Shown: piece by piece, positions 1-6,631 of the stretch | Position numbering within the stretch: position 1 is the first letter of the stretch | How the letters are laid out: each line of letters opens with the position of its first letter | NCBI GenBank assembly: GCA_030824805.1 | Contig: JAPJRC010000071.1 | Location: 1 to 10,435, forward strand | Reading direction: 5' to 3' | DNA from: Micavibrio sp. | GTDB lineage: Bacteria; Pseudomonadota; Alphaproteobacteria; Micavibrionales; Micavibrionaceae | Length of the DNA stretch: 10,435 nt | Position numbers and translations under genes: made by a program | The notes under the pieces: generated by a model | Told to the model about the DNA's origin: nothing | The model's input: the letters and a program-made list of their open reading frames with translations, nothing else | Database searches by the model: none

Positions 1-1199
1 GAGCACTCATGCGTGGGTATGACGACCGAAACAGGCTGTCCCGGGTCACGCCCGCGCTGGATCATGCTTTCGATCGAAATGCCAAAATCGCGCAGGATCG
101 CCGACACATCGGCGATAACACCGGGCTGGTCCGTCACCACCATATGCAGATACTGGCTGCTGAGAATGTCTTCCGGCCCAGCCCAGCTTGCCTGATTCAA
201 TTCATCCGTCGGCAATCCGAACGGCGGCAACTGATATCCGCGCGCAAGGTCGATCAGGTCTGAAAGCACCGCGCTCGCCGTTGGGCCTGCGCCTGCGCCG
301 CGGCCTTCCAGCATCGCGCGGTCGATAAAATCGCCTTCAACGAACACAGCGTTGAAAACACCTTCAACAGAGCCGAGCGGTGAATCCACAGGCACAAGGC
401 ATGGCTCGAGGCTTTGCGCGATACGTCCGCCGACATCGCGCGCCATACCGAGCAGCTTGATCTTGTATCCAAGCGTCTCCGCAAATTCTATGTCGTGCGC
501 CGTGATTTTGCGAATGCCCGTTATATCAATCGCATCGAACTCCGGCTTTACACCGAATGCCAATGCGGTAAGGATCGTCAGCTTGTGCGCGGCATCGATA
601 CCATCGACATCGAAAGTCGGATCGGCTTCTGCATATCCCTTTTCTTGCGCCTCTTTCAACACATCGCCGAAATCGCGTCCCGTGGTGCGCATCTCTGTAA
701 GGATATAGTTACACGTGCCGTTGAGAATGCCGGAAATGCTGGAGATCTTGTTGCCAGCAAAACCTTCGCGCAATGCCTTGATGATAGGAATACCACCGGC
801 AACCGAGGCTTCGAAATTCAAACTCACACCGTTTTCTTCCGCAAGCTTTGCGAGCGCATACCCATGCTTTGCCAGCAACGCCTTGTTCGCGGTCACGACA
901 TGCTTTTTGTTCTTCAGCGCTTTTTCAACAAGCGTCTTGGCGTCGCCTTCGTCTCCGCCGATCAATTCGACAACAACGTCGACATCGGTATCCGCCATCG
1001 CAACGGGTGTATCTATCCATTGATAGGATGATATATCGACACCGCGCTTTTTGTTTTTGTCGCGCGCGTTTACGGCGGTCACGACAACGGGCTTTCCGGC
1101 ACGTTTGGCGATATCGTCGCCATGTGTCTGGAGAATGCGGATCACTCCGGCACCGACGGTGCCCAATCCCGCGATGCCTATCTTAAGCGCTGCGGTCAT
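1..1199 (-). CDS. hom: Homoserine dehydrogenase (3' end outside window)
   Basis: This enzyme reduces L-aspartate 4-semialdehyde to L-homoserine with NAD(P)H, the branch point to threonine and methionine, in the cytoplasm. Visible are 399 residues from the ATG. A Rossmann motif GIAGLGTVGAGV lies at residues 8-19 and TANKAL, with the conserved Lys105, at 103-108. The family signature A-x3-G-Y...DP-x2-DVDG-x-D-x3-K runs from residue 184 to the catalytic Lys206. The catalytic-domain stretch GGIPIIKALREG begins near 135, and SGILNGTCNYIL lies at 156-167. A C-terminal ACT-type regulatory domain starts near residue 350 (LHMVVTDQPGVIADVS) and is cut off by the window edge, about 30-40 residues short of the usual length near 430. 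ACT domains in this family usually mediate feedback inhibition by threonine. The start codon lies 3 nt after the stop of the lipoprotein gene and has only a weak ribosome site, so it is probably cotranscribed and translationally coupled with it. Confidence 0.96.
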   Translation of the reverse strand, partial: MTAALKIGIAGLGTVGAGVIRILQTHGDDIAKRAGKPVVVTAVNARDKNKKRGVDISSYQWIDTPVAMADTDVDVVVELIGGDEGDAKTLVEKALKNKKHVVTANKALLAKHGYALAKLAEENGVSLNFEASVAGGIPIIKALREGFAGNKISSISGILNGTCNYILTEMRTTGRDFGDVLKEAQEKGYAEADPTFDVDGIDAAHKLTILTALAFGVKPEFDAIDITGIRKITAHDIEFAETLGYKIKLLGMARDVGGRIAQSLEPCLVPVDSPLGSVEGVFNAVFVEGDFIDRAMLEGRGAGAGPTASAVLSDLIDLARGYQLPPFGLPTDELNQASWAGPEDILSSQYLHMVVTDQPGVIADVSAILRDFGISIESMIQRGRDPGQPVSVVIPTHEC

Positions 1200-1202
1200 G
1201 GA

Positions 1203-2069
1203 TTACGGTCTCGCTGTGTAAATATCGACGCGGCGTTGCGCGGCTTCGCCGCCCGATGTTGGCTTTGTATCGCCCCAACCAACCGTTTTGATTTTTTCGG
1301 CGGGAACGCCTTTTTCGATCAATTGCTGTGAAACGGCGCTCGCGCGGTTCATGGATTCTTTGAGGTTGAGGATTTTCGCTTTAACAGGATCATCCACTTG
1401 TGCCACCGCGCTTGCATGGCCTTCCACGCTCACACGGTCAACGGGTGCGAACTTTGCCGTTTCCGCGACATTGTCCAGAACGGATCTTTCATTGCCGCCA
1501 AGTCTTGCGGACCCATAAGGGAAATAAATGTTCGAAACATCGCCGCCTGCGCGGGAAGCAAGCTTGCCGCCTTCGATCGCCATCGGCTGATCGCCGCCAA
1601 AGGATGCCGGCGGCGGTGTCATACCGCCAACAGGAAGAACGGCGTTCGGCCATTCACGCGGACCGGCAGCCATGGGCGCAGGCGCGGGGCGAAGCTCACC
1701 CGGATAATTGTTGTATCCATCCAGCGGATAGATGGTCACGTTCGGATCGCTCGCCATCGGAATGCCTACATAATCCGGCTGCACTTGTGGTACAGGCGCG
1801 CCGATATTCTGCAGCATACCGCTGTCAACATCGTAAATTTCAACCGAACCGCCCGAGAGCTTGCTGGTCATCACTTTCAGATCGCGATCGTTCGGCACGG
1901 GGAATTGCGGAACAGTGCGCACACCTGGCGCGGTGTCGAGTCTGTCCTGCGATGTCGTAGACGACACCTGCACGCTGTCCGAGCTATCGCTGTAATGCTC
2001 GCAAGCCGCCAGAGGAAAAACCACCAGTGCTGCGATAAGAATGAATATGTTTTTTGTGAAAGTTTTCAC
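1203..2069 (-). CDS. OmpA-family lipoprotein, peptidoglycan-associated type
   Basis: This is a predicted 288-residue envelope lipoprotein. I start it at a GTG because a strong GGAGG lies 9 nt upstream, and this start gives a clean lipoprotein signal: a Lys-containing N terminus, a hydrophobic stretch at residues 8-20 and a lipobox LAAC with the lipidated Cys23. The longer ATG-started reading would put 21 extra residues before the signal and lacks a ribosome site. Residues about 30-175 are a Pro/Gly-rich, low-complexity spacer. Residues about 177-286 are an OmpA C-terminal domain (NIYFPYGSA, VEGHAS at 215-220, NRASAV, GVPAEKIKTVGWGDTKP, QRRVDIY), which in the family binds the diaminopimelate side chain of peptidoglycan. 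The usual GHTD Asp is Ser220 here, and the loop before the conserved Arg242 is about 7 residues longer than normal. Similar GHAS variants are, as I recall, common in Alphaproteobacteria. It is probably anchored in the outer membrane (Glu24 follows the Cys). It is the first gene of a pair with hom. Confidence 0.88.
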   Translation of the reverse strand: MKTFTKNIFILIAALVVFPLAACEHYSDSSDSVQVSSTTSQDRLDTAPGVRTVPQFPVPNDRDLKVMTSKLSGGSVEIYDVDSGMLQNIGAPVPQVQPDYVGIPMASDPNVTIYPLDGYNNYPGELRPAPAPMAAGPREWPNAVLPVGGMTPPPASFGGDQPMAIEGGKLASRAGGDVSNIYFPYGSARLGGNERSVLDNVAETAKFAPVDRVSVEGHASAVAQVDDPVKAKILNLKESMNRASAVSQQLIEKGVPAEKIKTVGWGDTKPTSGGEAAQRRVDIYTARP

Positions 2070-2078
2070 GGGACACAA

Positions 2079-2083
2079 CCTCC
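2079..2083 (-). promoter_or_regulatory. Ribosome binding site fixing the GTG start of the lipoprotein
   Basis: On the minus strand this reads GGAGG, followed by 9 nt and then GTG. It decides the start, because the upstream in-frame ATG at 2132 has no comparable site and would spoil the signal peptide. Confidence 0.8.
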
Positions 2084-2243
2084 AAAACGGGAAATCCGGG
2101 CCCATCCTGTCGGAAAATATGCGGCTGTGCAAGAAGCTGCCCCAACATCGTCCCCAAGTTTATTGAAATGATTGATTTTTCGCTTCTTTTACGGCACAGT
2201 CGGCCTATCTTGTTAACCAGTTTTCCACAGACTTGCTCACCAC

Positions 2244-4070
2244 ATGGCCGCGCCGATGCCCCGGAATAAAGACGATTCCACCCAAGCCTCCCCCAAAGAG
2301 ACCAAACAGGCTATCGATCCTGTGGCCCTGACTCACGCGCTGACCGCGGCGACCGAGCGCGCCCTGCCCCTGATCCAGCAGTATATGGAACGGCACGGGA
2401 AAGATACGGCGGCGGCATCGCTCGATCCGTTGATGGCGATGCAGGAGCGCTTCTCCACTTTTATTGCCGTGCTTATGTCCAACCCGCGCCGTCTGGCAGA
2501 ACTGCAATTCGAATACTGGTCGCAATGGGCACAGCTCTGGCAAAACGCGTTCCAGAAAATGAACGGCGAGCAGGCGGAAGACCTCTACAAGCCCGCTCCC
2601 GGTGACCGACGCTTCAAATCCGCCGAATGGAATGAAAACGTCCTTTTCGACTTCATCAAGCAATCCTACCTGATGACCTCGGGGTGGATGCAGCGCGTGG
2701 TTCGTTCCACGGAAGGGCTTGATAAGGACGTTGTGGAACAAATCGATTTCTACACGCGCCAGTTCGCAGACGCCATGGCACCCACCAATTTCGTGCTGAC
2801 CAATCCTGACGTGTTGCGCGAGACCATACGCAGCGGCGGCGAAAACCTTGTGCTCGGACTTGAAAACCTGATCGAGGATATGGAGCGCGGCCACGGCGAA
2901 TTGAAGATCAGCACAACAAACCCGGACGCATTCAAATTCGGCAAGAACATCGCCGCCACCGAAGGCGCGGTCGTTTATGAAAACGCGTTAATGCAGCTTA
3001 TCCAATACTCGCCTAGCACGGAAAAGGTGCATAAAACGCCCCTTCTCGTCGTGCCGCCGTGGATTAACAAATACTACATCCTCGACATGCGTCCGGAAAA
3101 CTCGCTGGTGAAATATCTGGTGGATCAGGGACACACGGTTTTCATTATCTCGTGGGTTAATCCGAGCGCAGAGCTCGCAAACAAAGGCTTTGATGCCTAT
3201 ATGCACGAAGGCGTTCTGGAATCACTCACCCAGATAGAAAAAATCACGGGCGAAAAATCCACCAACGTCATGGCCTACTGCATCGGCGGAACGCTGCTTT
3301 CCATCACGCTCGCGTGGATGAAGGCGAACGGCATGGAAGACCGGATAAAATCTATCACCTTCCTGACCACGCTGATCGATTTCGCCAATGCCGGTGAGCT
3401 CAAACTTTTTACCGATGAAAAACAGATCGCCGCCATGGAAAAAGAAATGGCGGAGAAAGGCGTTCTTTCCGGCGACTATCTGCAAAAGACATTCTCTATC
3501 CTGCGCGCCAACGACATGATCTGGTCGTTCGTCATCAACAATTACCTGATGGGCAAGGAACCGTTCCCGTTCGATCTTTTATATTGGAATGAAGACGGGA
3601 CCAACATGCCCTGCGCGATGCATTCTTTTTACTTACGCAACATGTATCTTGAAAACAAACTTATCCAGCCAGAAGGCCTGGAAATCGAAGGCGTGAAAAT
3701 CGACATACGCGATATCAAAACGCCCGCTTATTTCCTGTCCACCCGCGAAGACCATATCGCACCGTGGAAAGCCACCTATTCCGGTTACGCCGCTTTTACA
3801 GGGCCGAAGAAATTCACGCTGTCCGCATCGGGGCACGTGGCTGGTGTCGTGAACCCGCCTGTGGCAAACAAATACTGCTTCTGGTCTTCGGATGAAAACA
3901 CGCCCTCACCGGACAAATGGCTCGAACACGCCCGCGAAACCCGCGGATCATGGTGGTCGGACTGGTCGAAATGGATTGTGGATTACGCCGGAAATCAGGT
4001 GCCCGCCCGCGCGCCCAAGAATACAATAGAACCTGCCCCCGGCCGTTACGTTCAGAAAAAGCCCGATTGA
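2244..4070 (+). CDS. phaC: Class I poly(3-hydroxyalkanoate) synthase
   Basis: This enzyme polymerises (R)-3-hydroxyacyl-CoA, typically 3-hydroxybutyryl-CoA, into PHA storage polymer at the granule surface. The 608 residues fit class I (Cupriavidus necator PhaC is 589). The N-terminal PhaC_N region covers about 115-285, followed by an alpha/beta-hydrolase fold. The catalytic Cys346 lies in MAYCIGGTLL, Asp503 in STREDHIAPW and His531 in SASGHVAGVVNPP. The Asp-His spacing of 28 equals that of C. necator (480/508). The family hallmark PFPFDLLYWNEDGTNMP spans 440-456, and the Trp-rich tail WWSDWSKW is typical. The lipase-like box is A-Y-C-I-G, with Ala344 where Gly is usual. An in-frame stop at 2214-2216 excludes any earlier start. 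ATG 2244 has no clear Shine-Dalgarno, and ATG 2256 (residue 5) is an alternative. No phaA, phaB, phasin or phaR gene is in view. An unrecognised gene follows 47 nt downstream on the same strand. Confidence 0.96.
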   Translation: MAAPMPRNKDDSTQASPKETKQAIDPVALTHALTAATERALPLIQQYMERHGKDTAAASLDPLMAMQERFSTFIAVLMSNPRRLAELQFEYWSQWAQLWQNAFQKMNGEQAEDLYKPAPGDRRFKSAEWNENVLFDFIKQSYLMTSGWMQRVVRSTEGLDKDVVEQIDFYTRQFADAMAPTNFVLTNPDVLRETIRSGGENLVLGLENLIEDMERGHGELKISTTNPDAFKFGKNIAATEGAVVYENALMQLIQYSPSTEKVHKTPLLVVPPWINKYYILDMRPENSLVKYLVDQGHTVFIISWVNPSAELANKGFDAYMHEGVLESLTQIEKITGEKSTNVMAYCIGGTLLSITLAWMKANGMEDRIKSITFLTTLIDFANAGELKLFTDEKQIAAMEKEMAEKGVLSGDYLQKTFSILRANDMIWSFVINNYLMGKEPFPFDLLYWNEDGTNMPCAMHSFYLRNMYLENKLIQPEGLEIEGVKIDIRDIKTPAYFLSTREDHIAPWKATYSGYAAFTGPKKFTLSASGHVAGVVNPPVANKYCFWSSDENTPSPDKWLEHARETRGSWWSDWSKWIVDYAGNQVPARAPKNTIEPAPGRYVQKKPD

Positions 4071-4102
4071 CATAAAGCAAACACTGGGGCATGGTCGGTT
4101 CC

Positions 4103-4108
4103 GGAGAG
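4103..4108 (+). promoter_or_regulatory. Ribosome binding site of the duplicated-domain protein
   Basis: GGAGAG lies 9 nt before ATG 4118. It supports that start over the in-frame ATG at 4091, which lacks a site and would make the GGAGAG part of the coding sequence. Confidence 0.7.
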
Positions 4109-4117
4109 TTTACTAAT

Positions 4118-5428
4118 ATGTCCGAAGAAGACGCTAAAAAGCCAGAACGCCCTCAATCCGGCCTGTACATCACAGGCGGAGCCACCGACGAAACCGTAAC
4201 GCCTCCCACAGGCAAATTAGCACTCGTCAGCGATTTCGCACCCTCTTCTTACATCTACAGCTTCACACAGGCTTTCAACGATCCGCTCGACGGTTTTGAA
4301 CGCCACAACAAAGTGAAGAGCTTCCAAACAGCCGCGTTTCGTGCACACCTCAAAGATTACAAGATTTTCGACACGCACGCCGGCGTCGAAATCTACATGA
4401 AGACGCCCGAAGATATTCAGCGCTTTAAAATCGCCACCTCGCCCGGTTCGGAAGTTCAGCATGAGGTTGTCCAATTTGAAAAAGACTATGACTACCGCAA
4501 GATCAAGCGTATCTGCGCGCATCTGAACAAACTTGCTGTCAAAAACGGTTTTGATGACATTGTTTTTGGCGAGATACGCTCTGAAAAAGCCATCATGCTC
4601 TTTGCCGAGGACAAAAATAGATATTTTGATTTTATCGACTTCTTCGAGACCACCGATATTCTCGAAAAGCTGAAAACCTTACAGCGCAAGGAACCGGAAT
4701 TCGATATTCCAATGCCGACGGAAGAGGAAGCCACAGCAACGCCCGTTACCTATGTCAACGAAGACGAGTATGATGACCAAGATGCCGAAGTCCAGCAGGA
4801 AACGAATCCGAAATCGATGGGCATAACCATCGGTGGCAAGGCGCAAGATACTGAAAGATCCACAGATCGATCGCACCTGTCCCTCGCCAAATCATTTGAA
4901 CCGAATGCCAACGGTTATATCTTCAAACTGACACCTAAAATCATGATAGATCCATCCAGATCGCAGATGGATAAGTTGTGCATGTACGATCCTGGCTACC
5001 CGGACTTTAAATTCAAAAGCAAAACAGAAACGCTTATGAACCAGATACGCGCCGCCATACTCAATGCAGAGGTCGATGATTATCACCTGAGCGATGAAAA
5101 TGGCGTGCAGGCGTGGTTCAAAAGGCCCGAAGACCTTGCCGTCGCTTACGCCGCCATCTCACCGGATATGGGATATCAGGTAGACTTCCTGTCCTTTAGC
5201 CAGAACGCCTCACCGATGAAGATGAACAAGAAGGCAAAACAGCTGCAAAGAATATTCGCCGAGGCAAACCCGAAGGTAGATGTTCGTTTCGTTGTCGACA
5301 AAGACCGCCACGTCATACAGGCTGTCACGCCCAACACCGACGACTTTATCAAGGTACAGGGCATCTCGCGCAGGCTGGAAAGATCACACGATAAATTCCA
5401 GCGCATCGTCGGCCTGGATATTCAATAG
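4118..5428 (+). CDS. Uncharacterised 436-residue protein with two copies of one domain
   Basis: I do not recognise this family. The chosen start (MSEEDAKK) has a good ribosome site. I see no signal peptide or membrane helix, so it is probably cytoplasmic. Two segments resemble each other: residues about 66-175 and about 303-412. The best-matching core is GVEIYMKTPEDI (89-100) against GVQAWFKRPEDL (329-340). It is followed in both copies by a short Ser-Pro segment (TSPGSEVQHEVVQF / ISPDMGYQVDFLSF) and a basic helix (DYRKIKRICAHLNKLA / PMKMNKKAKQLQRIFA). Shorter lead-ins FAPSSYIYSF (40-49) and FEPNANGYIF (260-269) also look alike. An acidic, probably disordered linker lies at about 190-232 (EEEATATP...NEDEYDDQDAE). 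It follows phaC by 47 nt with no terminator, so it may be cotranscribed, but nothing in the sequence ties it to PHA. The DNA looks somewhat more AT-rich than phaC. Its stop abuts the stop of the convergent gene. Confidence 0.85.
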   Translation: MSEEDAKKPERPQSGLYITGGATDETVTPPTGKLALVSDFAPSSYIYSFTQAFNDPLDGFERHNKVKSFQTAAFRAHLKDYKIFDTHAGVEIYMKTPEDIQRFKIATSPGSEVQHEVVQFEKDYDYRKIKRICAHLNKLAVKNGFDDIVFGEIRSEKAIMLFAEDKNRYFDFIDFFETTDILEKLKTLQRKEPEFDIPMPTEEEATATPVTYVNEDEYDDQDAEVQQETNPKSMGITIGGKAQDTERSTDRSHLSLAKSFEPNANGYIFKLTPKIMIDPSRSQMDKLCMYDPGYPDFKFKSKTETLMNQIRAAILNAEVDDYHLSDENGVQAWFKRPEDLAVAYAAISPDMGYQVDFLSFSQNASPMKMNKKAKQLQRIFAEANPKVDVRFVVDKDRHVIQAVTPNTDDFIKVQGISRRLERSHDKFQRIVGLDIQ

Positions 5429-5941
5429 CTATTTATATTCTTTCGAAAGCCTGACGTAATTGTCGGCAGACACCGGGAAGAAATCCAGATCGGCCTGTGT
5501 CAGATCGCGCAATTTCCGTGCAGGGTTTCCGGCCCACAATTCACCCTTGGGCACACGCTTTTTCGGCGGCACCAAAGCGCCCGCAGCCACCATCGCGCCG
5601 CTTTCGACAACCACCTCGTCGAGAACTATCGCGCCCATGCCTATAAACGCGTTATCCTCGATCGTGCAGGCATGGAGCAACGCCATATGGCCCACGGTCA
5701 CGCCGTCGCCGACATAGCAGCCGGAAACGCCGCGCGTGACATGCAACACCGAGCCGTCCTGAATGTTCGTGCGCTTTCCGATGCGGATTTCATGCACGTC
5801 CCCGCGCATGTTCACGCCGAACCAGATATTTGAATCCTCGCCTATCTCCACATCGCCCGCGATACAGGCGTTCGGGGCGACAAAAGCGCTTTCATGAATT
5901 TTGGGCAAGATGCCCTTGTAGGGAAGTATCAGTCCGCTCAT
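5429..5941 (-). CDS. Gamma-class carbonic-anhydrase-like hexapeptide-repeat protein
   Basis: A 170-residue left-handed beta-helix protein of the gamma-CA/YrdA/PaaY group. Hexapeptide repeats run from about residue 18 to 125 (FVAPNACIAGDVEIGEDSNIW, then IGKRTNIQDGSV, YVGDGVTVGHMA, NAFIGMGAIV, ESGAMVAAGALV). The three zinc-site histidines are visible as His67 (SVLHV), His85 and His90 (GHMALLHAC), with the family spacing of 5 between the last two. Arg46, Asp48, Gln61 and Asp62 match the conserved trimer and active-site residues. The acidic loop carrying the proton-shuttle Glu of Methanosarcina Cam is absent, as in the shorter CamH-type members. Members either hydrate CO2 or have unproven acyltransferase or thioesterase roles, so I leave the symbol blank. 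A C-terminal helix (LTQADLDFFPVSADNYVRLSKEY) is typical. It lies 9 nt after the 201-residue gene, without a clear ribosome site, and is likely coupled to it. Confidence 0.92.
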   Translation of the reverse strand: MSGLILPYKGILPKIHESAFVAPNACIAGDVEIGEDSNIWFGVNMRGDVHEIRIGKRTNIQDGSVLHVTRGVSGCYVGDGVTVGHMALLHACTIEDNAFIGMGAIVLDEVVVESGAMVAAGALVPPKKRVPKGELWAGNPARKLRDLTQADLDFFPVSADNYVRLSKEYK

Positions 5942-5950
5942 ACATCGAGC

Positions 5951-6556
5951 TTAGCTCGGGCGCCTGTCAAAGGAAAGGGTTACCACGTTGCCTTCGCCTC
6001 CAACGATGTATTCGCGTATTTTTGCGACAAATGCATTGGTTTGCTGGATGGTCAAACGGGGCAGCTCCTTGTGCTCGCGGCCCAGCGCGTTATTCCGCGC
6101 CATATGATGCAATGCGCTTACCTCTATAAAATCGGTAAGGGCTTTTACCGCCATTTCATGCTCTTTGAAGCGGTCGCCGGTATCGGACTTTCCGAGGAAA
6201 ATCTTTGGTGCCTGCCGCGTGTATCTGCGGCCATACCGGTTGGTTGCAAGATCGATATAACGCTCGTTTACGGCATCGTCGATATCAGGTTCGAAATCCA
6301 GATTGTTGATCGGCTCCAACACGAATTCCGTGTTGCGCGCGTTGAGCATGGCGATGACATCCCCGGCTTTTGCCGCTGTTTTCAAATCATCGACTAGTCT
6401 TTCAAGCGCAGGATAAAATCCGCCGACGCTTTCCCTGAATGCTTCCGCGACAGGCAGTCTGTTGTTCCGGCCATTGCGGACATGGTCGATAGCCGCGCAA
6501 AAGGCTTCGGTTTTTGCAAGCAACACATTGTGTTCCAGATCAACAACAGACTTCAT
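5951..6556 (-). CDS. Hypothetical protein, 201 residues
   Basis: I do not recognise this protein. I start it at an ATG (MKSVVDLEHNVLL) preceded by GGGAG 6 nt upstream; a longer in-frame start at 6574 lies before that site. It appears mostly helical and soluble, with no signal peptide, membrane segment or known catalytic motif. Features that can be seen are an N-terminal helical part rich in Ala, Glu and Arg (residues 1-75) and an acidic segment NNLDFEPDIDDAVNERYIDLA near 90-110. A basic stretch NRYGRRYTRQAPKIFLGKS follows near 112-130, then a helix containing ALHHMARNNALGREHKEL near 154-171. It lies between the tas-like gene (75 nt upstream) and the gamma-CA-like gene (9 nt downstream), all on one strand, suggesting an operon. 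Coding is supported by the ribosome site and by position in the gene string, not by homology. Confidence 0.75.
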   Translation of the reverse strand: MKSVVDLEHNVLLAKTEAFCAAIDHVRNGRNNRLPVAEAFRESVGGFYPALERLVDDLKTAAKAGDVIAMLNARNTEFVLEPINNLDFEPDIDDAVNERYIDLATNRYGRRYTRQAPKIFLGKSDTGDRFKEHEMAVKALTDFIEVSALHHMARNNALGREHKELPRLTIQQTNAFVAKIREYIVGGEGNVVTLSFDRRPS

Positions 6557-6562
6557 AGTAAA

Positions 6563-6567
6563 CTCCC
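6563..6567 (-). promoter_or_regulatory. Ribosome binding site of the 201-residue protein
   Basis: The minus strand reads GGGAG, then 6 nt, then ATG at 6556. It selects this start over ATG 6574, which would place the site inside the gene. Confidence 0.6.
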
Positions 6568-6631
6568 GGCCCATCCGCCCTCAAGCGGTGACACTACCAT
6601 TGCCATAAAATCAAATTGATGCAAAGCCCGA

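Noticed and set aside
1398..2171. 257-codon plus-strand open frame across the OmpA-like lipoprotein gene
   Set aside because: It is antisense to a gene with a signal peptide, lipobox and OmpA domain; its product is Arg/His-rich with no motif.
2188..2216. Possible phaC promoter TTTACG-N17-TGTTAA
   Set aside because: Both hexamers match the consensus poorly. The region must hold promoters for both divergent genes, but I cannot choose one from sequence.
2221..2229. TTTTCCACA, one base from the DnaA box TTATCCACA
   Set aside because: It is a single copy in a 174-nt promoter region with no cluster, AT-rich unwinding region or replication gene nearby; chance is the simplest explanation.
2205..2894. 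229-codon open frame on the minus strand inside phaC
   Set aside because: It is antisense to a clearly conserved synthase, with no ribosome site and a composition typical of a mirrored coding frame.
6576..6631. Possible terminator after the tas-type gene (CCGC...GCGG hairpin)
   Set aside because: The stem is only 4 bp and no T-run follows on the minus strand, so read-through into the 201-residue gene is more likely.
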